NCBI GenBank assembly: GCA_021464245.1
Contig: JADCRB010000067.1
Span: 1 to 64,000, forward strand
From: Carallia brachiata
Taxonomy: Eukaryota; Streptophyta; Magnoliopsida; Malpighiales; Rhizophoraceae
Direction of reading: 5' to 3'
Length of the DNA: 64,000 nt
Part shown: one piece after another, positions 45,336-56,840 of the stretch
How the letters are laid out: every line of letters begins with the position of its first letter
Position numbering within the stretch: the stretch's first letter is position 1
Made by a program: the position numbers and the translations under genes
Notes under the pieces: model-generated
Databases searched by the model: none
Seen by the model: only the letters and a program-made list of their open reading frames with translations
Told to the model about the DNA's origin: nothing

Positions 45336-48215
45336 ATGAAAGCTATCAAACCAGATCCAGATTTTGTTGGCAGTGGAGAGCAAGGGAGAGGCTGCCAGAA
45401 AGCCCAGCCAGCCAAACTTCAGAAGTTGGTGACCTTAACTACAAGACAAGATTCTGAAGAAAATAGAACCTCGAATGACTTAAGTAATGGTCAATGTAGC
45501 TCTAGTGCATTAGAGCAGGGACAGCCTCCAGTGGATGACGCTGGTGTTTCTTCTGGATCAACAATTTGTCCAGCACCACTTTCTCGGCAATTTTGGAAGG
45601 CTGGGAATTATGATGATGGGCTTGTTACCAAGATAAAACAACAAAGTATGCAACTATTTCCATACTAGAGTATCAACTTAAGAATGTGGGGTTTGACAGA
45701 TTTGTGTGCTCTATCTCATTTTTCTCATTCAATAATGAAGGAGTTCAGATATGAAAATCTGATCAATTCCCCACATACTTGCCAACCTTCATGCATTCTA
45801 GGTCAAGTGAAATGTAGTGCAGAACATCAGGGATGGGACCCCTCACAAATTGCTTGCACTCGGCAGTTGGTGCTTATGGTGGGGTGATTTCTTGAATGTG
45901 GAACATTGCCCAACCTACACGTCCAAGTCTGGTCCTTCACTGCTTGGGCTGACCCTGAGGGTCAACATTTTCTTTTTCTTTTTTTTTTTTGTTTTTGTTT
46001 TTGTTTTTTTGTTTTTTGCTTGCAGTGCTGTTGGCTTCCTGGATATTCTTCTTGTCCTGCTTTGACTATTGAGTTGGTGATAACAACTTGTTTGCATCAT
46101 AAGTATTTATAGTGGAGAAAGCATAATAATGCTCGATCAGCTGTTTATACTTCTTTTGTCCTTTACTTTTTGGGATTATAGGTGGCAAAAATTATCTTCA
46201 TGTCCACCCGTTGTTTCTTCATTCAAATGCCACATCACATAAGTGGGCCTTTGGTGGTATGTCCTGATGATGAATTTTTTTGTTCAAATTCTTGGACTTG
46301 ATAGAAATTCTATAAACTATGGTGATGTTACTATTTTTTCCTGTTTACAGCCATTGCAGAACTGCTTGACAATGCTATTGATGAGGTAATTTTTTACTCA
46401 GTTCTTTAAGTAGTCATCTTTCAAGTGACTGGTAATATGGTATCATTATGCAATTACGTTGGGATTTTCTAATCGTAGCTTGCAGGCATATTGGTGCATA
46501 TGTGTTTTATTTGATGGCTAATTATGCATTTCCTTCATTCATTTCATTCTTCATTGTATTGAATAGATCGAAAATAAGGCCACTTTTGCTAACGTGGATA
46601 AAACGATAAATCCAAGAGATGGAAGTCTGGCATTATTAATTCAAGGTATAGTCAATATACTAGTCACAAAGATTTGTTAATTTGAATACGTAGTTTAACT
46701 TGTGAAAGATATCTAGAAAAAGGGAAACAATGTAACCACACTTTTCCAAAACTTGTTCCTATGCAACCAGATAATGGTGGTGGAATGGATCCTGAAACAA
46801 TCAGGCGGTGCATGAGTTTTGGATTTTCAGATAAGAGTTCCAAATTGGCAATTGGACAATGTATGATTCTTGGCTCTGGATTTCGTAATTTAAATGGATT
46901 TATTACTTCATATTTTTATTCCTTGAGGCATCATCTTTCAGATGGTAATGGCTTCAAGACCGGCACGATGAGACTTGGGGCAGATGTCATTGTCTTCACT
47001 CGTTGCAGGGTTGATAGGTCTGAATTCGATTGCAAGAATAAATTCTTCGATTTACTTGTACATTTGCATTTTAATATTTGCAGTTGTCAATTACTTCTAC
47101 CTTTTAGCATCTGAATTTCCACTCTAATATTTGACAAATTTATAAGGCAGATCTGTGGCACAGAAGAAATGGACACCTAAATTTATGTGTACTGGGAACC
47201 TTAAATTTTGGATGTAGGAGGCCTTCTATGGAGTCAAAGTACGAGAAGAAAGACTATTTTGGTGCATTTTTCTCTTCACTCTTTTAGGACATGGACCAGA
47301 ATGATGCTAATATTAGGAATGAGATGAATCTTGAACACGCCTATATCCTTTTTGATAGCCAATGGATAGGGGAATTGTGTAGTCCACAAAAGTGTAATGG
47401 AGACAGTCCTCCTTGGCTGTTCTTAAGAACTGAACCTGCATTTCTTTAATAGCAAACTTTAGAACAACTACTACCGTGAGACCAAATAGTTGCACTTGTC
47501 TGTTCCTTGTACCATACACTCTGAATTAATGCAAATGCCTTTGATTATTTTGAAACTCTTAAAGCGGTGGCTCTTGAAATGGAGAAGGGAAAATATGCTT
47601 ACCATTTGCTTCTTTCATGTCAAATTTGGTTCCTCTCAATTATTTTTGAAAATGGATGGGTAATTTGTGTAGGTGGCTAGTCATGTATCACGGGATATGG
47701 TGTACTAGAGAAAAAGGATGGTGTCTTTTTTTTTAAATCCATCATCATTTTTTTATCATTCTGCAACCCTGGCCCTAACATCTCTCTCCATTTCAACTAT
47801 TTCTTCCCTTTTGAGAATTTGGTGTTGAAAAGTCGTATGGACATGAAATTCCAATACTAGATGTCATTCAGGCATTACTTGCAATGATGAAGACAATACG
47901 TGTGTTTTTTCTCTATTTAAGTCCATATAGTCATGCTTTTAGCTTGCCTAATTTGTTTTTTCTTTTACCTGCAGTGTGGTGACTCAAAGCATTGGTCTTC
48001 TCTCCTACACATTTTTGACGCGGATGGGCTATGACAGAATAGTGGTGCCAATGGTAAGTTTAACCATGCAGTGGCATTATTTTGCAATTTATCAAAAGAA
48101 TTTTAATTCTTTACTTCCAAGGATGCATGGACACGGACAAGGACATATGATACGGACATGATATGACATGGATACGGCGAACACGCCAATCTTAAAAAAA
48201 TTAAGACATGGTCAT

Positions 48216-48255
<40 letters not shown>

Positions 48256-51200
48256 AATAATTTTAATAAAATTATTAATATAAGTTCAAGAAAATGAGTT
48301 ATTTCATTGTTCATTTATTATAAACGCACAATGTGGGTTTTCATTTACCAATGTAACAAACAATAATTTTTGTTTAAGTTAAATTTTTATTGTCAAAATT
48401 ACAAAAATACCACAAGTGTGTCTGTGACATGTCCAAGCCTTGTCCACATCAAATGCGTGTCCTTTTTTTTAAAAATCTTTTTTTGGACATGTGTCTGACC
48501 CATGTCCGACACGGACACGGCAGCAAAAGTGTCTTGTTCATGCATCCTATTTGACTTTTTGTCTGTCATTCTGTGAAGGAATTCACTGATATTTATTGTA
48601 AATGTTGATGATAGACTTCTTGTAAATGAGATGTGTCGTAAGGCCTGATTGGAGATTACTGCCTATTCTAATAGAAGAATGGTGCAATACTACGCAGTAT
48701 GTGATCATTAATAAGGAATTAAAAGACTCAGAAGCATAGGAGGTAAAGGTGGACTGATGAGATTATGTGTTAACAGTTACTAGGAGCCTGGGATAGAAAT
48801 TGAAGGATAGAAAACCTTAGTTTCTGATATCTTTTACTGGTAAAATGTTGTTTGCACCTTGACTCTTTTCTTGATTGGTGTTGTCAATTTGTGCTCGTGT
48901 TGCCCACATTTATTGCTTGTTTCATTGCAGGTGGATTATGAGTTCAATAAGAAAACTGGAAAATTAGAAATTTCACATCATTATGGTAGAGATCATTTTA
49001 GGTCAAATCTGTCCATGCTGTTGCAGTGGTCTCCATATTTAACGGAAGCTGAACTTCTGAAGCAAGTTAGCATCTACTTCTCTTTACCTTTGTTTTTTTT
49101 TTTTTCTTCTCTTGCCTTTTCCAACCATTGCTGTTCACTGTCAACCATTTTAATTTGGGGATAACTGCTTAATACACCGTAAAGCAGCTAATTCAATAAT
49201 TATTAACTTTTCCTTAATGTTTAAAAAATTTATTAGTTCTGTTCTTGCACACTCTAAGGACCAAACTGTTTTTTCTTGACCTTCTAAAAATTCTGTCCTT
49301 GAGTATACTTTTCCACCAAACAGTGGCTCTGTATGTTAGTAATATTCTCTTTATTCAAATATCATAATGCTGATTTTGAATGGTTGTTATGGCTATAAGG
49401 TTATTATGGCTATCCATGGATAATATTATCTTAGATTATTAAGTTATTATATGCGCACTAAAGGGTGGTTTTTATTTCTTCTAACTTTTATCAATGCTGT
49501 TTATGCACATCCCTATGCATGTCCACCCGCCCTAATGCTGCTGCAGCATGCAGTCCTTTACCATGTCCACATGCAATCATATACACTTGTACGAGAGCTT
49601 AAACTTCTTTGTTTTTCCCCCTACACTTTCCGATAATTCCCCCACAAATATGTTTCATTGCATTTTCTAGGCAATTTACATCTTTTTAAGAAGATATTAT
49701 AGTCCACATATTGAGAATCTGATTTGACTTGAAATTTAGCTTCTGTGGTGATGACAAGTGATGAGTTGGCCAAACTGTTTAGAGGCCTGGCTGGTTAGAC
49801 GAAAGCAAATATACTATATTCCCATGTACTAAGGAATGATTTATGGTTCTTGAGAATCCTAAGTTGAGCCAAGTGGTGCCTCAATCTTGTGTAAGCTAGG
49901 GAATTTGAGACAAAGGGTGCCATTACCATTGCTCACTGTTCTACTTTCCTTCCAAGCTTATTTATATGTGTTCTAATCCTAATGCAGTTTGATGACATTG
50001 AACCATGTGGTACAAAAGTCATTATCTATAATTTATGGTTGAATGATGATGGAAAGATGGAGCTGGACTTTGATGCCGACACTCAGGTTGAAGCTTTTTT
50101 TCTCTTTGAATTTCCTTTTTCATTCTTAATAGATATACTTATATATAAGATATATTATGTACTATATATTATGTTATAGATAGTGGTATAATTTTTGTTT
50201 TTTATGGTTGGGTTTTTAGGATATTCGTATTGGAGGGGATATTAAAAAAATAGGGACAGTTGCTGCTTGGCGGACGGTAAACGAGCAACATATTTCTAGC
50301 CGACTACATTATTCTCTTCGCGTAAGTCTATGGTAGACTTTGTGCACATATCACCATGACAAGTACATATAAGAAGTCAAATTGCTCTAACTCTGTTTTC
50401 TTATGTTCCATAGGCTTATCTGTCGATCTTGTATTTGCGAATCCCCGAAACCTTTAAAATATTACTGCGTGGACAAGTTGTGGAGCACCACAATCTTGCT
50501 GATGAGCTGAAATTTGAAGAGTACATCTTATACAGACCCCAAAGTGGTGGAAATATAGAGGTATGATCAATTTGCTGGAAAATTTCTCTTTGTTCTGTTG
50601 TACTTTTACTGAACATAATATCTTTGTCTTGAACAAGGATTACCAAATTTTCAATATATATGAATTATTGATCTTAGAAAATAATCCAGTGGTTGGCTTG
50701 ATAGAATACAAATCGACAGAAAGATTATGTAACTGTAGAAACATTCCAATGAGATTATTATCAAGATATACATGGGGATGATGCTTTTATCAAAATATTA
50801 GCATTATTCAATGAAGAAGGATATTTCACACATCAAGAAATAGAGGTTCTGGGTCCTGACCTAATGTCATTCACTCCAGTGGCAGAGAAGAGCATTTCCT
50901 GAAAGTTCTTCCTCAAATAACCATATTGTGTAAATTGACACATTTGCGTTTGGAAAGGATCCACTTGTTCTATATATTTAGGCATAATTCACTTCTTGAT
51001 GGTTTTATTTATTTATTTATTTATTTTTTGTTTTCTGGCTAAACTTTGCAGGGTCAAGTTGTGACAACAATTGGGTTTTTAAAGGAAGCTCCACATGTAT
51101 GTGTCCATGGATTCAATGTTTACCACAAGAACCGACTGATACTGGTTTGTATCTGACCATTAAGATGTTTTTCCACCTTTTGTGATTATAATTGTATGGA

Positions 51201-54178
51201 ACCTTTGTGTATGTGTGTTTGCGTGCATGTTTTGTCATGGCAATTTCACCTTGCTTCTTTTTTGATGTGTGTCATCCTAATGTCATTCCTTTCCTTTTTA
51301 TCATTAATCTGTTTGTTTTCTTTATGTTAAACTGCAGCCCTTTTGGCCGGTTGTCAGCTATGCAGACAGCAGAGGTAGAGGCGTTGTTGGTGAGAATCCT
51401 ATTAAAACACTCAATCTTTATGTGTTGAATGTAAGGTAAATTTTTCTTCAGAATTGCATAAAGTGCATGACTAGCATCTACCATCATTCTCTTAGGTATT
51501 CTGGAAGCAAATTTTGTCGAGCCAACTCATAACAAACAAGATTTTGAGAGAACTTCCCTCTTTCAGAAGCTCGAAGGTCGATTGAAGGAGATGACATGGG
51601 AGTATTGGTAAAAACTTTAGGTTGCTACTGCTAAACGTTTATTAATTTGGATATGTTCCTTTCCATTTCTTCCTCAAGTGCCTATGGGCTAGAGTTTTCC
51701 CTTAAAACCAGCAGACTTGAAAAGATTGCAACTATTTTTATTTTTATTTTGGTTGTCTACCGAGTGCAATAAGGGATTTCTTAGTGAGCAGAGAAACGTT
51801 CTGTAAGCTCAAATTTGTGAATTCTGATGCAACTTTGCTTATAATGATTCATTTCATGTGAAAGACAAATTTCTCATAATGTTAGAATGCTCCATTTGAC
51901 CGGCGCATGATTTATGGTCTTGATAGTTGATTGATGCCCTAGTGATATAATGATGGCAGTAGCTATTTTAGCATTGAGTACAGATAATCAGTACTCGTTG
52001 ATGGCAGTAGCTGTTTCAGCATTAAGTATAGATAAACAATAGTCATTGTTGGATGTTGTTATCCATTTTTTGATATTTTGACGTACGAATCCATCACTAA
52101 CTGGGGAATTTGTTATTGGCATATGAGTGAAACCATACTGATGTAAATTGCTGAACTTTGGCAGGGATTTTCATTGTGGATTAATTGGGTACCAAGTCAA
52201 AAAGAAGCCTCGACCAATAGAAACGCCACGGAGTTCATCTCTTGTTAAAGCAAAGCCTGTCATTTTGGAGCAAAATTCCTCTGCTGTTGCTGGTGCGTCA
52301 GCATCACCTGTGCTAGTCGTAGCCTTGTGCTGGATTAAATGGTGACTGCTACAATTATCGAGCTTTCAATTGATTGAATATAATGCCTTGCTTTGGCAGG
52401 ATCACATATGAAGAGAAAGGATCTTAATGATACAATGGAACCTGAAAGTCAGAAAACTAAAGTGCGAATTGTGTCCAATGAAGTTGTTTTGGGGCAGAAT
52501 TTGGAAGCACAGGTTCTTTTGAAACTCAGATACTGATTCTGTGCAGACTCATAATTCTTAGCAGCTTAAAAGCATTTATCCTATTGCATATTCCCCATAA
52601 TTTTGGGTGTTTGCATGTGCTGTATGTTATTAATATATGTCATGAGATCTCTTGCTCCCTGCCTTCCCTGCTTGCTGAAATTTCAATATGTATTACGATG
52701 CTCATAGTTGAAGATCGGTAACATGCTGCCCAACCAGCAGTCTTGGTAAAACAACGTAGAAGATTGTAAAGTTGGCTTATTTGCTTGCTACATTTAACAT
52801 AAGTCATACATAAAAATCAATTCATGCATGTGCACACACATGCAGTTCTTTTGTTTTGTTGGAGAATTCATAATCAAGAATCATAAAATTAGTTGTTGTG
52901 ATCAATAAATTGATTAGAAGACTGATTCTGACTATTTATATGTTTGATAGCTTGATTTTTCTCCTCCTTTTCCTTTAGAAGTGACCTTTTTAGAGAACTG
53001 GAGATCTAAAACCCTAGCCTCTCCCAATCAAATCCTTTAACGGCTTCAATGGCCACCACGCTAAACCTGGTAGTTGCTTGGTAGCTTGATTTTCTCAGTT
53101 GAACAATATCACCATACTCATATAAAGACACTTCCCATTATAAACATTGATTTATATTTACTGTGCAAGAAAAGGATGCACAAGTCAAATAAAAGGTTGC
53201 TTCTTTGTCCTCTCTCTCTCTCACATTGTTCATTTTAAATTAAACTAGTTTTGTGTGGAATTAGGAACCCTTTCACTGATACCTTCATCCTTTGTTTGAC
53301 TACATCTCAGCCGGTAAGGCTTGCATGGTGCATTGCTTATTTTATCACGCAAAATAATTTTTTCTTTTATTTTTATAACTTTGGTAGCGTACTACTGCAA
53401 TTCAATCGAAATATCAGGAAGCTGCAAACTTGGTGCAGGAAAACAGGAAACTCCGTGCAAAGTGAGTATGTTAGGCAGCAGTACATTGTTATTGCATTTG
53501 ATTGAACAAAAGTTTGAACGAATCCTTTGGCACCTTGGATGCTTATTTTTGATACTGTAGTCATGTTTTCCTAGATTTAATTCAGTATCATGAAGTTGTT
53601 GAAGTAGATGGACACGGATTTGCTGTGCATTTGAATATTGAGTGAATTATATTAGTTTAATCTCTATTTAACGGTTTAGTAATTTGTCTACTTTATTCAG
53701 ATGCTTGGAATATGAGAAGTCGGTGGCAGAACTTGATCTGAAGGTACTCTCATACGACTTCATTCACTTCTGTTTGCACCACGTTTGATATCATACTCCA
53801 TTACTCTAGAAAACCTCCTAAATCATGGTTAGTTAAAAGTGGAGAGAAGTCCTTCAATTTGCCGAACTATTGGTAGTTCCGCTCTCATGTGTCTGTCAAG
53901 TCCAGAAACTCCTAGTATCCTCGTGCCAATTTATTCATTGAAACTGGGAAGTTCGGCATTTCAGCCAGTTTGCATTTGGTATTGAAATAGTCGCAAGTCA
54001 TGCAACTGCAGGAGCAATCAAGGAGGAAAAGGACGTCCATACAATTCACCTTATATTATTTGTGCAGGCGACGCAGCTTAGAAGTGAACTGGGAGAAGTA
54101 GAATGCGAGTATGATCGATTGATGGCCGAATTAACTTCCTTGGATGCAATCAAGGAGGAAAAGGACGTCCATATGTAA
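45336..54178 (+). CDS. MORC6: MORC-family GHKL ATPase, MORC6-like
   Basis: Nineteen coding exons begin at 45336, 46182, 46351, 46567, 46771, 46942, 47975, 48931, 49988, 50220, 50414, 51052, 51338, 51496, 52165, 52400, 53388, 53701 and 54068. They total 1953 nt, or 650 residues. Plant MORC6 acts in the nucleus in heterochromatin compaction and RNA-directed DNA methylation. GHKL ATPase motifs are AIAELLDNAIDE (about residue 129), DNGGGMDPE (about 167) and GQYGNGFKTGTMRLGADV (about 195). An S5-fold region follows with TQSIGLLSYTFL, GTKVIIYNLWLND, GFNVYHKNRLILPFWPV and EANFVEPTHNKQDFERTSLF. No CW zinc finger is seen, as usual for plant MORCs. The C-terminus (AIQSKYQEAANLVQENRKL ... MAELTSLDAIKEEK) is a short coiled coil. 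The block EMTWEYWDFHCGLIGYQVKKK favours MORC6 over the CRT1/MORC1 group. In-frame TGA precedes this ATG in the unspliced DNA. The donor at 47017 (AG|GTCTGA) is weak but keeps phase. Confidence 0.92.
48120..48548. mobile_element. MITE-like element with AGGATGCATG inverted ends
   Basis: It lies in the MORC intron after the VVPM exon. The left end AGGATGCATGGAC and the reverse complement of the right end (AGGATGCATGAAC) are near-identical inverted repeats. Internal ACACGGACACGG / CATGTCC motifs recur on both sides of an AT-rich core that includes a TA microsatellite. No target duplication was clear. Confidence 0.55.
48218..48249. repeat. TA microsatellite
   Basis: About 16 TA units within the MITE-like element in a MORC intron. 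Confidence 0.95.
51951..52046 (+). repeat. 48-bp tandem duplication in a MORC intron
   Basis: The block starting TGATGGCAGTAGCT at 51951 is repeated from 51999 with several substitutions (TATTTTAGCATTGAGTA versus TGTTTCAGCATTAAGTA). It lies in the intron before the DFHCGLIGYQ exon. Confidence 0.8.
54011..54049 (+). repeat. intronic copy of the end of the last MORC exon
   Basis: GCAATCAAGGAGGAAAAGG and GACGTCCAT at 54015-54042 are identical to the sequence encoding the final AIKEEKDVH at 54146-54173. The copy stands in the last intron about 130 bases upstream, in the same orientation. Local duplication or gene conversion is likely. Confidence 0.85.
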
Positions 54179-55377
54179 TGTTTTTTTGGTCTGTAGCTTT
54201 GGTTCAGTTCTTTTGCTCGTTGTATGATTCATGATTCCATGATACCGATCTACCAGTAGTACATATCCTTGCAACTGGGGATCTAACGGTTGTACAAATC
54301 CTCCAATTTTGTTGTGGTGGGGGGAAGGAGGGGGAGTGGTGTTGGTAGTCGATGTATATAACTGTTTTTAACCCATTTAGTGAAGCTTCACATTGACAGG
54401 CAGTGTAGTGTATGTATAGTCTTTTGAAATGAAAATCGAAGTTGGGCATGATCATCGACAATAATCGGTGAGGCCTAAAATTGCAGCACATACTACCAAT
54501 TCACTTTTGTTTGGGAATAATATGATCTTGGTATTACGGCCTTCTCAAACAGGACGGTGGCCTGTGGACTGTTGCTTTCTACAACAAATATAAATCAGTT
54601 CAGAGTTGTTTCTGACAGAATGCAGAATGGGAAAGAGGGAGCATACAGATTTGTGGCTTCAAGTGAGTTCTCTCTCTATTCTACGGAGAGTCGAGGATAA
54701 AAATGCTTTATGTAGTGGAGTGTATACGACTATATGGAATATAGTACAGGTGGAAGGAAGCTCGCCAGTGGTTTTGGCTATTATTGAGCTGAAGATCAGT
54801 GAGGTTCTGCATTTTTTCTAGGCTGGGTGGCAGCTCACCTTCAAAGTTGTCAGAGCATTTTTGGAGAAGAGCATTGCAGCTGCTCCAATGGGAACTTGCC
54901 AAAGAGATCGTTTCGAGCAAGGAAAAGTTCTTGCAAGTTTGAATTGCTGGAGCATCGAAACAGCCGCGTGTTAAACTGTTTAGTAAATACATGAAGCTAC
55001 ATATTAAGCTGCAATTGAGTGGAAGGCAAACATTTAACGAGGAAGTACTTTTTTTCAAGCCGTACATTATGCTACAGAGAAAAAATAATTCCAGAATAAC
55101 AGGGTAAGGTACAAAATCTATCTCAATGATACAGTTGAAACACTTCCACACTGTTGTGGTAATTAAAAAAAAAAAAAAAAAAACAAGTCACAGATCTTGC
55201 TTAAGAATGCCCTCTAAAGCTACTGAAAATGAAAAATTTTGCCTTTCCCGCGATTCTTGACTTGGCTGAAGCAGAGCACAAACCCCAGTCTAAAAAGGGG
55301 TTTTGCTGGCTGTCTCAAAGATAGCAAAACATCCTCTAAAAGGAATTCTTAAACACATTATTCTACCGTTTCCAAGT
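54179..55377. other. 3' flank of the MORC gene and spacer
   Basis: The first few hundred bases are presumably MORC 3' UTR. From about 54830 to 55377 the sequence may include the old 3' UTR of the minus-strand pseudogene. An A20 run lies at about 55166. No coding frame is supported. Confidence 0.5.
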
Positions 55378-56840
55378 TCAAATCAGATTAGCATTCTTTG
55401 AAAACCTGATTGTCCTACAATAATAGGGCCATATGGATCCCACAAAATCCAGGTACTTCTCCATACACCACTCTTCCAATACCTTTAATTTTTTCATTGA
55501 CAACTCTTTGTAGTCTAAGTTCTTAATATTTCCCACAAGTTGCAACACGTGAGCTTGTACAGCTTCCTTGAGCTTCCCTTGTTTTATGTAACTAGATGCC
55601 ACCAGGTAGTATGCAGGCAAATTAGTGATTACTTTAACCGTCTGACTAAAGGTAAAGAAATAGAGAGCACACAAACCCTGCAGCATCTTGATGTAGAAAG
55701 CAACAACTAGGGGTCCCAGTATCCACAAAGGAGTCAGCTCCTTTGACACTTCAGGCCCGTAAAGCACATTGATTGCCAGTTACAGAGGCATGCTGCAAAC
55801 GTGGCAAAGAAATTAGAAGCAGCAGACATTTCGTGAAAATATAAAGTATGACTAGCAGAATTTGCAGAACAGATAATCAACAGATGTTTTATGCTTAACA
55901 ACATCATGAAATCAACTAAAAAAAACAAAATGCAAGATTGTAAAAAGAATTGAGAGATTGTACTTCTCTTATATCAATTGCTTCGGTTTTGCCAAGTATC
56001 ATTCTGATTAACAATTAACTTCCACCGCAGTGGACGTCAAATAGCAGTACAGGGCAGCTATTTGATGCTTCAAACCAAATACTATTTTTGTCAGTTATCC
56101 AACTCCAAAAAAAGAACCCTCACTACAAAAAACTTGAATCAGTCAACTAATATCCTTTACGCTCTGATTTATGTTTAGAGCCATACTCTTCACTCTATAA
56201 TAAGCCAAATTATCTCAACTAGCTACAACTCAAATTTCCCAGTATCATTACTCAACAGATCTAAGGGAAGTCACACATTCCAGCCCTTCCAATTTGAAAT
56301 AGAGAAATTTATGTACAAACACCTTGTAAGTAACATTCAGTGAGGCAGGGGAAAAGAGAGACAGAGAATAACACAGGGCAGAAACCACCACACTTACAAC
56401 ACTAGTAATGGTAACTTTATCGTTGCATCCAGCTCCAGAAGGTAGCACCAAAGAGCCTTCAGAATCCCACTTCTTTCCTTGTTTAGTACAAAAGTTTGTG
56501 GTAATTCTTCACTTGAAGGCGGACATTTCAAATTTCATTCACTTCTTGACTTGGTGAATGCGTGTGCAACATGTTCAACCATTTCGTGAATAATCTGTTA
56601 ATAGCAGGAGATCCTGTGATTCCTTCATCTTCAGATGTATAGGCGACTGGAACACTATGCGCCTTTGGTGTTTCCATGATAGTCTCCCCACAGTCTTTTG
56701 GTACGTAAGTAAGTCTAATCGAATTCTTGGAAACCTTGGATCCATTTGCTCCGCTTCCTGATTCATCAGTTTGTGCACTACCTTTAAAGGAAGAAATTTT
56801 CAAAAGCTTCACTTTCGATACATGATCATGAGGCCCTACA
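55378..56840 (-). pseudogene. conserved plant multi-pass membrane protein, broken copy
   Basis: Two exons on the minus strand. The first (56840-56398) reads SVGPHDHVSKVKLLKISSFK, a Ser-rich linker and NRLFTKWLNMLHTHSPSQEVNEI. It then needs a one-base shift near 56530 before ILKALWCYLLELDATIKLPLLV in the next frame. The second (55792-55378) opens with PL, then TAA at 55782-55780 where relatives as I recall them have Tyr. It continues NVLYGPEVSKELTPLWILGP, a hydrophobic helix VVAFYIKMLQGLCALYFFTF, and YKELSMKKLKVLEEWCMEKY, ending RTIRFSKNANLI. The donor (GTGTT|GTAAGT) and acceptor match in phase. I remember a similar plant protein family of unknown function but cannot name it. One frameshift plus one nonsense codon argue for a pseudogene. 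Confidence 0.7.
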
